A DNA stretch of 50,135 bases from assembly GCA_013001885.1 (NCBI GenBank), contig JABDLD010000076.1, positions 1-50,135 on the forward strand, read 5' to 3'. Both the position numbers and the translations under genes were made by a program. Shown here piece by piece: positions 15,875 through 24,944 of the stretch; the stretch's first letter is position 1, and each line of letters opens with the position of its first letter. Below the pieces are notes generated by a model. The model did no database searches, had not been told where the DNA came from, and was given only the letters and a program-made list of their open reading frames with translations. This stretch comes from Lysobacterales bacterium (GTDB lineage: Bacteria > Pseudomonadota > Gammaproteobacteria > Xanthomonadales > SZUA-36).

Positions 15875-16963
15875 ATGACCCAACTTTCAGAACAACATGT
15901 TAAGGATCTGCTTGCAGAGATCAGGGATCCGAACTGTGGCGCGGACCTGATAACGCTTGGCTGGTTACGCGGAGTCGGCATCGACGGCCGGCGAATCTCG
16001 GTCGACTTGCGCGCGGGCTATCCGATCGACGGAATCCACGACGATTTGTGTGCGGAAATAACACAACTGCTGGAATCTGATGAGGCGGTGGAGAAGGCGT
16101 CCGTGAGCCTGGACTGGAAAGTCGTTCCGCACGTGGTTCAGGGTGAATTGAAGCCTCTGGAACAGATCAAGAACATCGTTGCCGTGGCGTCGGGCAAAGG
16201 CGGCGTGGGCAAGTCGGCTACTTCCGTAAACCTGGCCCTCGCCTTGCGTGCGGATGGAGCGAGGGTCGGCGTGCTTGACGCCGATATTTATGGTCCCAGC
16301 ATGCCCCGAATGCTGGGTGTGTCGGGCAATCCGGAGACCGTGGGAAACCGGATCGTGCCGCAGCGGGCGCATGGTCTGCAGGTGATGTCTATCGGTTTCA
16401 TGGTGGAGGAAGACACGCCGATGATCTGGCGCGGCCCGATGGTCACGTCCGCCCTGCAGCAGCTGTTGACCGAGACCAATTGGGACGGCCTCGATTACCT
16501 GGTCGTCGACCTGCCTCCGGGCACCGGCGATATTCAGCTGACGCTGGCGCAGAAAGTCCCGGTCAGCGGGTCCGTGATCGTCACAACGCCGCAGGACATC
16601 GCCCTGCTGGATGCACGCAAAGCCGTGCAAATGTTCCGAAAGGTGGACATGTCGGTGTTGGGTATCGTGGAGAATATGAGCACGCATATCTGCAGTCAGT
16701 GCGGCCACGAAGAGCCGGTTTTTGGAACGGGCGGGGGTATGCGCATGGCGGAGGAATACGATGTGCCGCTGCTGGGCCAGTTGCCCCTCGATATCAGGAT
16801 ACGCGCCGATCTCGACCAGGGTATGCCGACGGTCGTTTCGGAGCCGGATTCCGGTCTGACGCAGCGCTATCGTGAATTGGCCCGCAAGACGGCGGCTCGG
16901 CTGGCGATGACGCCGCGCAACCTGGCGCTGAATCTGCCGCAGATCAATATCGTAAACACCTGA
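15875..16963 (+). CDS. mrp: Iron-sulfur cluster carrier protein Mrp (ApbC)
   Basis: Mrp is a P-loop ATPase that binds and delivers 4Fe-4S clusters. The 362-residue product has an N-terminal MIP18-like domain (about 1-85). An ATPase domain follows with the deviant Walker A GKGGVGKS at 107-114, [14 protein letters not shown], and [11 protein letters not shown]-terminal CxxC in [10 protein letters not shown] probably holds the cluster. I choose ATG 15875; an upstream in-frame ATG at 15779 adds 32 residues without family resemblance. The Fe-S-rich rnf and nth genes across the divergent spacer are plausible clients. Confidence 0.94.
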   Translation: MTQLSEQHVKDLLAEIRDPNCGADLITLGWLRGVGIDGRRISVDLRAGYPIDGIHDDLCAEITQLLESDEAVEKASVSLDWKVVPHVVQGELKPLEQIKNIVAVASGKGGVGKSATSVNLALALRADGARVGVLDADIYGPSMPRMLGVSGNPETVGNRIVPQRAHGLQVMSIGFMVEEDTPMIWRGPMVTSALQQLLTETNWDGLDYLVVDLPPGTGDIQLTLAQKVPVSGSVIVTTPQDIALLDARKAVQMFRKVDMSVLGIVENMSTHICSQCGHEEPVFGTGGGMRMAEEYDVPLLGQLPLDIRIRADLDQGMPTVVSEPDSGLTQRYRELARKTAARLAMTPRNLALNLPQINIVNT

Positions 16964-17003
16964 GTTATCGAACAGCAGCCCAACATCAAACAGGAACGCA
17001 AAA

Positions 17004-17573
17004 TTGAGCATCAAGTCTGATCTCTGGATTCGCCGCATGGCCGAGTCCGACCGCATGATAGAGCCGTTCGAGGCCGATCAGGTGCGCCAGGCCCCGGACG
17101 GCGGACGCTGTATCAGTTACGGGACGTCCAGCTACGGCTACGACGTGCGCTGCGCGCGCGATTTCAAGATATTTACCAATATCAATTCCGCCATCGTCGA
17201 CCCCAAGAGATTCGACGAAAACAGCTTTGTGGATTTCAGCGGAGACGTCTGCATCATCCCGCCCAATTCTTTTGCGCTCGCCCGCACGGTCGAATATTTC
17301 AGAATTCCACGCAATGTGCTCACCATTTGCCTTGGAAAGTCGACCTACGCGCGGTGTGGGATCATTGTGAACGTCACGCCGCTTGAGCCTGAGTGGGAGG
17401 GGCACGTCACGCTGGAGTTTTCCAATACGACGCCCCTGCCGGCCAGGATCTACGCCAACGAAGGGGTGGCCCAGTTCCTGTTCTTCGAGTCGGACGAGGT
17501 CTGTGAACGGTCGTATGCCGACCGTGCTGGCAAATACCAGGGGCAGACTGGGGTCACGCTGCCCAAGGCCTGA
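17004..17573 (+). CDS. dcd: dCTP deaminase
   Basis: Dcd converts dCTP to dUTP, the precursor for dTTP synthesis. The 189-residue trimeric-fold protein shows [34 protein letters not shown] and [13 protein letters not shown], the last carrying the catalytic Glu. [10 protein letters not shown] closes the C-terminus. The length matches the proteobacterial dCTP deaminase. It follows mrp by 40 bases on the same strand, the order seen in Pseudomonas-like genomes. The ATG at 17004 begins [13 protein letters not shown], the normal N-terminus. Confidence 0.96.
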   Translation: MSIKSDLWIRRMAESDRMIEPFEADQVRQAPDGGRCISYGTSSYGYDVRCARDFKIFTNINSAIVDPKRFDENSFVDFSGDVCIIPPNSFALARTVEYFRIPRNVLTICLGKSTYARCGIIVNVTPLEPEWEGHVTLEFSNTTPLPARIYANEGVAQFLFFESDEVCERSYADRAGKYQGQTGVTLPKA

Positions 17574-17592
17574 GTTACGCGGCTGTCATTTA

Positions 17593-18690
17593 TTAAAGCG
17601 GCGGTTGCTGCAACAAAGTGGCGTACGTTTCGAATGACTCGGTGCCGCGCAGCACGCTCAGTTCTACTTTGCTACCGGGTTCACGCTGGGAAATGGCCAG
17701 CAGAAACTGGTTGACGTCGACAACGGGCTCGCCATCGAGCGTGATGATGAGATCACCCTGGCGGATGCCGGCGCTCCACGCGGGTCCCTCCTTGGCGACT
17801 GCCCTGACACCGACACCGCGCCGGATAAAGCTGCCATCGGACTGGGCAACCGGGTTCACGTCAGCGAGGTCGGCCCCCAGCCAGCCCCGCCTCACAGAGC
17901 CATACTCGATAATCTGATTCATAACGTTTTGCGCAATTCCGATAGGAATGGTGAACCCTATGTTCTGCGCCGAATCCAGGTTGCGTGTGTTAATCCCGAT
18001 CAACTCGCCATTTGCATTGATCAATGCGCCGCCGCTGTTGCCGGCGTTGATGGCGGCATCGGTTTGGATAAAGTCCTCGTACAGCAAAGACTGCAGGTCA
18101 TTTCGTCCGGTGGCGCTGACGATACCCATGGTGACCGTGTGGCTCAGTCCGAGCGCGTTGCCGATGGCCAGCACGACATCTCCTACCTGGACTTCCGGGT
18201 TTTCGGCAACCGGCGCGGTCGGCAGGCCGGTGAGGTTGATCTTGAGCACCGCCAGGTCGCTCGCCGGATCGGAACCGACGACGGTTGCCGGCACAATTCT
18301 GCCGTCCCACAACGCAATTCGAATGTTCCGTACCAGCGCGATGACGTGGTGATTGGTCAGGATGTATCCGTCTTCGCTGAGTAGCACGCCCGAGGCCAGG
18401 TCCTGCCGCAAACGATACAAACGCCGTAGCCCAAAACGCTGCTGGGTTTCCTCGTTTGCCGGCCGGGTTTCCAGCGACCGTGTATAGATGCTGACCACTG
18501 CCGGCGCGGCCCGGTTGACTGCGTTTGCATAGGAAATCGGTGCGGCGGCGACAGGCTCTGGCGGCGGCTCATCGACCTGTGCCACGCGCTGTGCCAGCGA
18601 AGGCCACAGGTAAACAAGCACGAATGCCAGCGCAAGGCCGGCGATAATGGCCTGCACCGCAAAGCCCAGTATGCTGCGAAAGTGGGTCAT
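17593..18690 (-). CDS. DegS/AlgW-like periplasmic serine protease with PDZ domain
   Basis: A 365-residue HtrA-family protease anchored by one N-terminal helix (about residues 8-30). The trypsin-like domain has the catalytic triad His115 (TNHHVI), Asp145 (SDLAVLKI) and Ser219 (NAGNSGGAL). A single PDZ domain covers about residues 265-360. One PDZ plus a membrane anchor instead of a cleaved signal fits DegS/AlgW, which senses misfolded porins and cuts the anti-sigma factor RseA. The gene stands alone, convergent with dcd and divergent from petA. In Pseudomonas algW also lies close to petABC. I leave the symbol empty because DegS and AlgW naming cannot be separated here. Confidence 0.9.
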   Translation of the reverse strand: MTHFRSILGFAVQAIIAGLALAFVLVYLWPSLAQRVAQVDEPPPEPVAAAPISYANAVNRAAPAVVSIYTRSLETRPANEETQQRFGLRRLYRLRQDLASGVLLSEDGYILTNHHVIALVRNIRIALWDGRIVPATVVGSDPASDLAVLKINLTGLPTAPVAENPEVQVGDVVLAIGNALGLSHTVTMGIVSATGRNDLQSLLYEDFIQTDAAINAGNSGGALINANGELIGINTRNLDSAQNIGFTIPIGIAQNVMNQIIEYGSVRRGWLGADLADVNPVAQSDGSFIRRGVGVRAVAKEGPAWSAGIRQGDLIITLDGEPVVDVNQFLLAISQREPGSKVELSVLRGTESFETYATLLQQPPL

Positions 18691-18878
18691 TTGACTATTC
18701 TATCGGTAAATTCATTGTTTAACATGGCCCGTTTCGGATAAAATAACGCTTTCATAATGTATGGGAAAAGGCGTGCTGCTTAATCGTCCGCAACAGGCGG
18801 ATAACCAGCCCGGCCTAAAACTCGGTTAACTCATTATCAGACTGACCCCGCAGGGTTATCATCCAGCTGGAGAAACAG
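18691..18878. promoter_or_regulatory. Divergent spacer between the DegS-like gene and petABC
   Basis: This 188-base spacer must carry promoters for both directions. On the + strand, GATAAA near 18737-18742 follows TTGTTT at 18715-18720 with a 16-base spacer, and CATAAT lies at 18753-18758. Neither pair is strong. No hairpin or operator stands out. Confidence 0.3.
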
Positions 18879-19475
18879 ATGCCAACTGATGGCGTAAACA
18901 AGAAAAGACGCCGGTTTCTCGTGGCCACTACGTCCGTCGTGGGCGCCGTGGGTGCGGGTTTCGCTGCCGTACCATTTATCAAGTCGTGGAAACCCAGCGC
19001 CAAGGCACGGGCGGTTGGCGCGCCGGTCCAGGTCATGCTTGACGGACTCGATCCGGGTCAGTTGCTGAAAGTGCAGTGGCGTGGTCAGACCATTGGCGTG
19101 TTGCGCCGGTCGAAAGAGACCGTCGGGCTGCTTCCGGAATTGGATCAGTACCTGAGGGATCCGCAATCGGCGGAGTCTGAACAGCCCGTATTTGCGCAAA
19201 ATGAAGGGCGCGCATTGAAAGAAGAGTTCCTGGTGGTCAATATGCACTGCACGCACCTGGGTTGTGTGCCGCAGCTGCTGCCGCAGGTGGGTCCGCAGCC
19301 GTTCGAAGAAAACTGGAACGGCGGATTTTTCTGTCCCTGCCATAAATCAAAGTTCGATATGGCCGGGAGGGTGTACAAAGGCGTTCCAGCCCCCACAAAC
19401 CTGAGAATCCCCCCTTACAGCTTCATCGATGACACCACTCTGGTCATCGGTGTGAATCCTGAAGGAGCCGTATGA
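18879..19475 (+). CDS. petA: Ubiquinol-cytochrome c reductase, Rieske iron-sulfur subunit
   Basis: The Rieske subunit of the bc1 complex passes electrons from ubiquinol to cytochrome c1. The 198-residue protein begins with a Tat-type N-terminus (KKRRRF followed by a hydrophobic helix to about residue 33). Box I is CTHLGC (Cys124, His126, Cys129). Box II is CPCHKS (Cys152, Cys154, His155). The usual Gly after the box II His is Lys here. The box I Cys129 and box II Cys154 form the disulfide in the family. It overlaps petB by 4 bases. Confidence 0.95.
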   Translation: MPTDGVNKKRRRFLVATTSVVGAVGAGFAAVPFIKSWKPSAKARAVGAPVQVMLDGLDPGQLLKVQWRGQTIGVLRRSKETVGLLPELDQYLRDPQSAESEQPVFAQNEGRALKEEFLVVNMHCTHLGCVPQLLPQVGPQPFEENWNGGFFCPCHKSKFDMAGRVYKGVPAPTNLRIPPYSFIDDTTLVIGVNPEGAV

Positions 19476-20719
19476 TGGCAAAACCAGCCAGCAGCTTAGC
19501 GAAGCGCGCAGACACACTATGGAACTGGGTCGACACGCGCCTGCCCGTATCGGCTTTCTGGAAAGCCACAATGACGGGTTATTATGCGCCGAAGAATTTC
19601 AATTTCTGGTACTACATGGGGGTTCTTTCTCTGGTGGTGCTGGTGCTTCAGATTCTTTCCGGCATCTTCCTGACCATGCATTACAAGCCTTCGGCCGCGG
19701 AGGCGTTTGCATCCGTTGAGTACATCATGCGCGACGTAGAGTGGGGCTGGCTGATCCGCTACATGCACTCAACCGGCGCTTCGTTTTTCTTCATCGTAGT
19801 TTATCTGCATATGTTCCGCAGCCTGCTTTATGGTTCGCACCGGGCGCCGCGCGAACTGGTCTGGGTATTCGGCGTGTTGATTTATCTTGCCCTGATGGCA
19901 GAGGCATTCATGGGTTACGTGCTGCCCTGGGGGCAGATGTCCTACTGGGGCGCGCAGGTCATCATCAACCTGTTTGGGGCGATTCCGACGATCGGTGAGC
20001 CGCTGACGGAGTGGATCAGGGGCGATTACTTCATCTCCGACGCCACGCTGAACAGGTTCTTTGCGCTGCACGTCATCGCATTGCCGCTGGCAATTTTCGG
20101 CCTGGTGCTGCTGCATCTCGTAGCGCTGCGTGAAAATGGCTCGAACAACCCGGACGGCCTAGAGATCAAGGCCAACAAGGATGAAAACGGAATCCCGGTA
20201 GACGGTGTTCCCTTCCATCCGTACTACACCATCAAGGACCTGTTTGGAATATCGATGTTCCTGCTGTTGTTTGCGTTCGTTATCTTCTTCTGGCCGGAGG
20301 CAGGCGGGCTGTTCCTGGAACATGATAATTTCGTGCCGGCCGACCCGCTGGTGACGCCGGAGCATATCAAGCCGGTTTGGTACTTCACACCCTACTACGC
20401 GATTCTGAAAGCCGTGCCCGACAAGCTGATGGGCGTCATCCTGATGGGCCTGTCGGTGGCCATCCTGTTCTTTGTCCCGTGGCTGGATCGGTCGCCGGTC
20501 AAGTCAATCCGGTACAAGGGGCTGTGGTACAAGATCCTGCTTGGCCTGTTCGTGGTCGCCTTCATTCGACTTGGCATGCTGGGTATGGCGGAAGGAACGC
20601 CGGCCCAGACCGTTGAAATGCGGGTCTGGACCTTCGTCTACTTCGCGTTTTTCATCCTGTTGTTTTTCCTGAGTCCGGGTGCAAAAACCAAGCCACTACC
20701 AGAGAGGCTGACACACTGA
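19472..20719 (+). CDS. petB: Ubiquinol-cytochrome c reductase, cytochrome b subunit
   Basis: Cytochrome b of the bc1 complex, 415 residues with eight to nine transmembrane helices and two b haems. Motifs include YYMGVLSLVVLVLQILSG, YMHSTGASFFFIVVYLHMFR with haem-ligand histidines, GYVLPWGQMSYWGAQVI near the Qo site, and FALHVIALPL with further ligand histidines. FTPYYAILKAVPDKLMGV marks the C-terminal domain. Two adjacent ATGs at 19472 and 19475 are possible starts. AAGGAG at 19462-19467 is better spaced for the second. The petA stop overlaps the first as ATGA. Confidence 0.97.
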   Translation: MMAKPASSLAKRADTLWNWVDTRLPVSAFWKATMTGYYAPKNFNFWYYMGVLSLVVLVLQILSGIFLTMHYKPSAAEAFASVEYIMRDVEWGWLIRYMHSTGASFFFIVVYLHMFRSLLYGSHRAPRELVWVFGVLIYLALMAEAFMGYVLPWGQMSYWGAQVIINLFGAIPTIGEPLTEWIRGDYFISDATLNRFFALHVIALPLAIFGLVLLHLVALRENGSNNPDGLEIKANKDENGIPVDGVPFHPYYTIKDLFGISMFLLLFAFVIFFWPEAGGLFLEHDNFVPADPLVTPEHIKPVWYFTPYYAILKAVPDKLMGVILMGLSVAILFFVPWLDRSPVKSIRYKGLWYKILLGLFVVAFIRLGMLGMAEGTPAQTVEMRVWTFVYFAFFILLFFLSPGAKTKPLPERLTH

Positions 20720-21450
20720 TGAACAAGAAACATTTCTCAGCTTTTATCAGCCTGGCCCTGTTCCTCGCGGCATCTGCTCCGGTATTCGCTGCCGGCGGCG
20801 GCGCCCTGGAAACGGCCGACATCAACATTCGCGACACTGCGGCCATTCAGCGCGGGGCGAAGCTGTTCGTCAACTACTGCCTGTCCTGCCACAGTGCCAG
20901 TTACATGCGTTACAACCGCCTGGCGGAAGACCTGGAGCTGGATGAAGACCTGGTCATGCAGAACCTCGTTTTTGCCGATGTGAAAATTGGTGAGACCATG
21001 GATATCGCGATGGAGCCGGAAGCGGCTGCGGACTGGTTTGGCAAGACACCGCCGGATCTCTCCCTGATTGCACGCTCGCGCGGCGCCGATTGGCTGTATA
21101 CCTATCTGAAAACGTTTTACCAGGATGAAAACGGGCACTGGAACAACCTGGTATTGCCCAATGCGGCGATGCCCCACGTTATGTGGCAACTGCAGGGTAT
21201 TCAGAAACCGATTTACGCCACTCATGACGGCCACGATGTGATCGATCACCTGACTCTGGCCAAGCCGGGACTGCAGTCGCCCGAAGAGTATGGGGAAACG
21301 GTTCATGACCTGGTGACTTTTCTGGAATACCTGAGTGAGCCAGCCAAGCTGAAGAGAAAAAATGTCGGAGTCTGGGTGCTGCTGTTCCTGACATTGTTCA
21401 CGCTTATCGCCTACTTGCTGAAAGCAGAATACTGGCGTGATGTGCATTGA
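20719..21450 (+). CDS. petC: Ubiquinol-cytochrome c reductase, cytochrome c1 subunit
   Basis: Cytochrome c1, 243 residues. A Sec signal peptide covers about residues 1-24. The haem c site is CLSCH at 54-58 and the axial methionine is probably Met151 in NAAMPHVMWQLQG. DLSLIARSRG is a family signature. A C-terminal transmembrane anchor (VGVWVLLFLTLFTLIAYLL) holds it in the membrane. The start overlaps the petB stop by one base (TGATG), giving a tightly packed petABC operon followed 62 bases later by sspA. Confidence 0.97.
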   Translation: MNKKHFSAFISLALFLAASAPVFAAGGGALETADINIRDTAAIQRGAKLFVNYCLSCHSASYMRYNRLAEDLELDEDLVMQNLVFADVKIGETMDIAMEPEAAADWFGKTPPDLSLIARSRGADWLYTYLKTFYQDENGHWNNLVLPNAAMPHVMWQLQGIQKPIYATHDGHDVIDHLTLAKPGLQSPEEYGETVHDLVTFLEYLSEPAKLKRKNVGVWVLLFLTLFTLIAYLLKAEYWRDVH

Positions 21451-21512
21451 AAGCAGCGCATGCGGCGAACACCGTGTTTCGTGCGCAGACACCATAAAAT
21501 TAGGAGATTAAT

Positions 21513-22148
21513 GTGGCAGTTTCAGTTCGAGGGCGTTCGACCATGGCGTTGTATTCATCAGAAACCTCCCTGGATTGTCACCGGGTCCGGTTTGTTCTTG
21601 CCGAGAAAGGCATCAATGTAGACATCGTCAATGTGTCGAAGGATGACTCCGCCGCGGCAGACCTGGCTGAGCTGAATCCCTATAACCAGACGCCGACGCT
21701 GGTAGATCGTGATCTTGTGCTTTACGACGCGGGCGTGATCAACGACTACCTGGACGAACGGTATCCGCACCCGCCGCTGATGCCGGTGGATCCCGTATCA
21801 CGTGCCCAGTTACGGCTGGTTCACTTTCGGGTGATCAAAGACTGGTATTCGCTCGCCTATGAAATTGAAGCCACGACCGGCAAGAAAGCTGAACAGGCAG
21901 CCCGCCAGTTGAAAGAGAGCATCATTGCGGCCAACGAGCTGTTTAAAATGTCCGACTACGTGCTCAGCGATGAGTTGAGCCTCGTGGACTGCACCCTCGG
22001 GCCCCTTTTCTGGCGTCTCGCGCACTACGGGGTGAAGCTGGGTAAACCCGGAGTATCCGTCGAGACTTATGCGCACCGCATTTTTTCACGTCCGTCTTTC
22101 AAGAGCAGCCTGACCCAGGCGGAACGTGATTTAATGCTCGCCACCTGA
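21513..22148 (+). CDS. sspA: Stringent starvation protein A
   Basis: SspA is a glutathione-transferase-fold protein that binds RNA polymerase and acts in acid and starvation responses. It has 211 residues. The N-terminal thioredoxin-like part contains LDCHRVRFVLAEKGI, LNPYNQTPTLVDRDLVLYD and YLDERYPHPPLMP, and the C-terminal part is all helical. I choose GTG 21513 because AGGAG at 21502-21506 is 6 bases upstream. An ATG at 21543 inside the frame is the alternative. sspB follows 13 bases after the stop, the normal pair. Placement right after petABC matches many gammaproteobacteria. Confidence 0.94.
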   Translation: MAVSVRGRSTMALYSSETSLDCHRVRFVLAEKGINVDIVNVSKDDSAAADLAELNPYNQTPTLVDRDLVLYDAGVINDYLDERYPHPPLMPVDPVSRAQLRLVHFRVIKDWYSLAYEIEATTGKKAEQAARQLKESIIAANELFKMSDYVLSDELSLVDCTLGPLFWRLAHYGVKLGKPGVSVETYAHRIFSRPSFKSSLTQAERDLMLAT

Positions 22149-22161
22149 TCCGCTGACGACC

Positions 22162-22563
22162 ATGACCGGCGAAATGACATCCAACAGGCCTTATTTATTG
22201 CGGGCGCTGTACGAGTGGATCGCCGACAACAGCATGACGCCGCACATCCTGGTAGAGGCCGGCGCCGAGGGTGTCGATGTTCCGGACCAGGCTGTGCAAA
22301 AAGGAAAAGTCATTCTGAATATCGATCAGGCCGCTGTGCGTGAACTCGATATCGGTAATGAGTGGCTGATATTCAAAGCACGATTTTCCGGCAGCGATTA
22401 CCGGGTTACCGTCCCGATAGAGGCCGTACTGGCGATTTACTCCAAAGAGAACGGCCAGGGAATGATGTTTGCCCAGGACGACGAGGACGGTCCGCCGATG
22501 AATCCCGACGACGGCCCGGGCGAAAAACCAGGCAAACGGCCTCACCTGAAGATCGTCAAATAA
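22162..22563 (+). CDS. sspB: ClpXP specificity-enhancing factor SspB
   Basis: SspB tethers ssrA-tagged proteins to ClpXP. The 133-residue product shows the N-terminal RPYLLRALYEWI, HILV, NIDQAAVRELDIGNEWLIFKARFSG and PIEAVLAIYSKENGQGMMF segments. A disordered acidic linker ends in RPHLKIVK, the short tail that docks on the ClpX zinc-binding domain. The second Met, at 22174 (MTSNRPYLL), may be the true start because family members begin close to that motif. The gene ends one base before the end of the convergent DUF3301 gene. Confidence 0.94.
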   Translation: MTGEMTSNRPYLLRALYEWIADNSMTPHILVEAGAEGVDVPDQAVQKGKVILNIDQAAVRELDIGNEWLIFKARFSGSDYRVTVPIEAVLAIYSKENGQGMMFAQDDEDGPPMNPDDGPGEKPGKRPHLKIVK

Positions 22564-22884
22564 TCAGACCTGTTCGATCAGCGGGCCATTGTCCGTTTCT
22601 ATGATCACGATGGGCCTGCGGCCAGGCGCGAGCAGTACGATCCCCCCCGCACGCGGCACACCGTTTCTGGCAAATTCAAAGCGGTATTTCAGTCCCCAGG
22701 CGCGGGCCGGATCTTCTTTTCGGAGCTGCACAGAGTCGAGCATCACGGTATCGTCAATCAGCACGAGCCCGTGGGCGCGGCAGCTGGCGGCGGCGGCGTG
22801 ACGCGCCAGTTCTTTGCCTTTCAGCAAGCGCCACCAGCCGATGGCGGCGAGGCCGGTGACAATCAGGACGATCAGGCCGGTCAC
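22564..22884 (-). CDS. DUF3301 family membrane-anchored protein
   Basis: A 106-residue protein with one N-terminal transmembrane helix (about residues 3-18). A soluble part follows with ELARHAAAASCRAHGLVLIDDTV, then a beta-rich region with YRFEFARNG and IVLLAPGRRP. This pattern fits DUF3301, a gammaproteobacterial family without known function. The longer frame upstream lies over the Smr gene. The likely start is GTG at 22884, overlapping the Smr stop as GTGA, so the two are translationally coupled. Confidence 0.78.
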   Translation of the reverse strand: MTGLIVLIVTGLAAIGWWRLLKGKELARHAAAASCRAHGLVLIDDTVMLDSVQLRKEDPARAWGLKYRFEFARNGVPRAGGIVLLAPGRRPIVIIETDNGPLIEQV

Positions 22885-23441
22885 GGGGCGGCGGACCGGC
22901 GGGCAGTGAGCAATACGTTGGTTGCCCCTGTTCCGCCGTCGACCGGGCGGCAGGACGCGAACGCGACAACGGAAGAATGCTTCTGCAACAGCTTGTTCGT
23001 CATCATCTTGAGGAGTGGCAGGTTGCGCGAACGCAGGCCTTTTCCGTGAATGACCCGAATACACGCCAGCCGGCGGTCAAGCGCGTGGTCGATAAAGTCG
23101 AGCAGAACCTGTTTCGCCGTGGCAACGCTCATGTGATGAAGATCGATGGTGTCGGCCACGCTGTACTGGCCTTTTCGCAACCGGCGCAGCACACGCTTTT
23201 GGTAGCCTGCTTTAAGGAACAGTAGTTCTTCCCCCGTCTCGGCATCACAGACGTTGCCCGGATCATCCAGCAGTTCCTGCAGCACCGCGCGGTCGTCTTT
23301 CTCCCTTTGCAGGGCCTGGGCGGGGGTCATCCTCGGCACCGGGTCGATCCGGTCATAGGCGGGCAGCGGAGTAACATCCCCCATCAGCTGGCTGAAGCTC
23401 GTATCATCTGAATTTTTCTTTTCTGATTTCATTTCAGTCAA
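22881..23441 (-). CDS. Smr-domain protein (SmrA/SmrB-like endonuclease)
   Basis: A 186-residue protein. The N-terminal third is polar and probably disordered. A C-terminal Smr (MutS2-related) domain carries DLHHM at 100-104, IHGKGLRS at 131-138 and [10 protein letters not shown] at 169-178. In E. coli SmrB this domain cleaves mRNA between collided ribosomes. The usual DLHG reads DLHH here, which may affect activity. The linear layout resembles E. coli SmrA/SmrB; I cannot say which. It is coupled to the DUF3301 gene downstream and diverges from surE. Confidence 0.88.
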   Translation of the reverse strand: MTEMKSEKKNSDDTSFSQLMGDVTPLPAYDRIDPVPRMTPAQALQREKDDRAVLQELLDDPGNVCDAETGEELLFLKAGYQKRVLRRLRKGQYSVADTIDLHHMSVATAKQVLLDFIDHALDRRLACIRVIHGKGLRSRNLPLLKMMTNKLLQKHSSVVAFASCRPVDGGTGATNVLLTARRSAAP

Positions 23442-23484
23442 CCGGTCAAGGCCTTACAATAACAATTTCCAGATCGGAACGGGT

Positions 23485-24270
23485 ATGCATTTACTGATTA
23501 GTAACGACGATGGGATCAGTGCGCCGGGTATTCAAGTGTTGTCCGGCCGCATGAGATCGCTGGGCAAGGTAACTATCGTAGCGCCTGACCAGAATCGCAG
23601 CGGTGCCAGTAATTCACTGACGCTGGAGTCTCCGGTGCGCATCCGGAAAACAGAGGAGGGAACCTGGAGCGTAAGCGGAACGCCCACCGACTGCGTCCAC
23701 ATAGCCCTGACCGGCTTGCTTGACAAGGATCCGGACATAGTGGTTTCAGGCATCAATGCCGGCGCCAACCTGGGTGATGACGTTATATACTCCGGAACAG
23801 TCGCAGCGGCCATGGAAGGGCGGTTTCTCGGTCTCCCGGCCATCGCGGTCTCCCTGGTGTTCACCGAGCGGCCGCAACATTATGATTCGGCCGCCGAGGC
23901 CGTGGCTTCCCTGGTGGAGCGGTTGCGGAAAGAGCCGCTGCCTGCAGACACCATACTCAATATCAATGTCCCGGATTTGCCGTGGGGAAAAATCAGGGGA
24001 TTTGAAGTAACACGGCTGGGTCATCGGCACCGCGCGGAACCGGTGGTCAAGTCAACCGATCCCCGCGGCAGACCGATTTACTGGATCGGCCCTGCCGGTC
24101 CCGAGCAGGATGCCGGCCCGGGCACCGATTTTGACGCTGTGCGTCGCGGGTTCATTTCAATCACGCCCATCCACGTCGACCTGACGCGTTACCAGGCGCT
24201 GGAGCAGGTCTCCGGCTGGGTTTCTGAAATCTCATTCGACCGGATCAAAGCGCCGGAGACGGAAGCATGA
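23485..24270 (+). CDS. surE: 5'/3'-nucleotidase SurE
   Basis: SurE is a metal-dependent phosphatase acting on nucleoside monophosphates. It is part of the stationary-phase survival cluster. The 261-residue product opens with [14 protein letters not shown] (metal-binding Asp8, Asp9). It continues with [14 protein letters not shown] and [26 protein letters not shown], all standard active-site segments. It is followed without a gap by pcm (ATGA overlap) and then nlpD and rpoS, the same order as in E. coli, though truD is not between them here. Confidence 0.96.
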   Translation: MHLLISNDDGISAPGIQVLSGRMRSLGKVTIVAPDQNRSGASNSLTLESPVRIRKTEEGTWSVSGTPTDCVHIALTGLLDKDPDIVVSGINAGANLGDDVIYSGTVAAAMEGRFLGLPAIAVSLVFTERPQHYDSAAEAVASLVERLRKEPLPADTILNINVPDLPWGKIRGFEVTRLGHRHRAEPVVKSTDPRGRPIYWIGPAGPEQDAGPGTDFDAVRRGFISITPIHVDLTRYQALEQVSGWVSEISFDRIKAPETEA

Positions 24271-24944
24271 TCCACCGACGAAAACTCAAGCCGGAAACCC
24301 AGGGCATCGGAATGACTTCCCAGCGGACACGCAACCGGTTGGTAGAGCGCCTCAGAAGCAAGGGAATCTCCGATGAAAGAGTGCTCAAGGCCATTTCCAC
24401 TATCCCGCGCCACGAATTTGTCGATGAGGCACTTTCCAGCCGGGCCTATGAGGATACAGCGTTGCCGATCGGCCTGAGCCAGACCATTTCCCAGCCCTGG
24501 GTAGTGGCCAGGATGACCGAGGCCATTCTCGATGGAGGCACCCCGCAGAAAGTGCTCGAAGTTGGAACCGGTTCCGGCTATCAGGCGGCGGTCCTGGCCT
24601 GCCTTGTCTCCCAGGTATTCACGGTTGAGCGAATTGAGGAGTTGCTCAAACTGGCCCGGCGCAGATTTCATAAACTGGGGCTGAACAATATTTTCACGCG
24701 TTACGCCGATGGCCATCTCGGTTGGCCCAGCCAGGCCCCCTTCGATGGAATTATTGTGACCGCGGCATCAATTGGTGTTCCGGCGGAACTTATTCAGCAA
24801 CTCAGGATCGGAGGCGTACTGGTGGTGCCGGTAGAGAAGGGTGGAATTCAGCGATTGATGGCGATTCGGCGAACAGAAGAGGGTGTCGATGAAGAAGATC
24901 TCGGTGGCGTGATATTTGTGCCGATGTTGAGCGGCCTGTCATGA
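24267..24944 (+). CDS. pcm: Protein-L-isoaspartate O-methyltransferase
   Basis: Pcm repairs damaged proteins by methylating isoaspartyl residues with S-adenosylmethionine. It has 225 residues. The signatures are [13 protein letters not shown] around residues 78-90 and the SAM-binding [30 protein letters not shown] and DGIIVTAAS follow. The N-terminus is about 15 residues longer than E. coli Pcm, so an internal ATG at 24312 ([10 protein letters not shown]) may be the true start. The upstream ATG, however, overlaps the surE stop as ATGA. The stop overlaps the nlpD-like start in the same way. Confidence 0.94.
   Translation: MIHRRKLKPETQGIGMTSQRTRNRLVERLRSKGISDERVLKAISTIPRHEFVDEALSSRAYEDTALPIGLSQTISQPWVVARMTEAILDGGTPQKVLEVGTGSGYQAAVLACLVSQVFTVERIEELLKLARRRFHKLGLNNIFTRYADGHLGWPSQAPFDGIIVTAASIGVPAELIQQLRIGGVLVVPVEKGGIQRLMAIRRTEEGVDEEDLGGVIFVPMLSGLS

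Noticed and set aside
15965-17056. A 363-codon open frame antisense to mrp
   Set aside because: Composition is His/Arg/Gln-rich as expected for antisense of a GC-rich gene, and Mrp motifs on the + strand are decisive.
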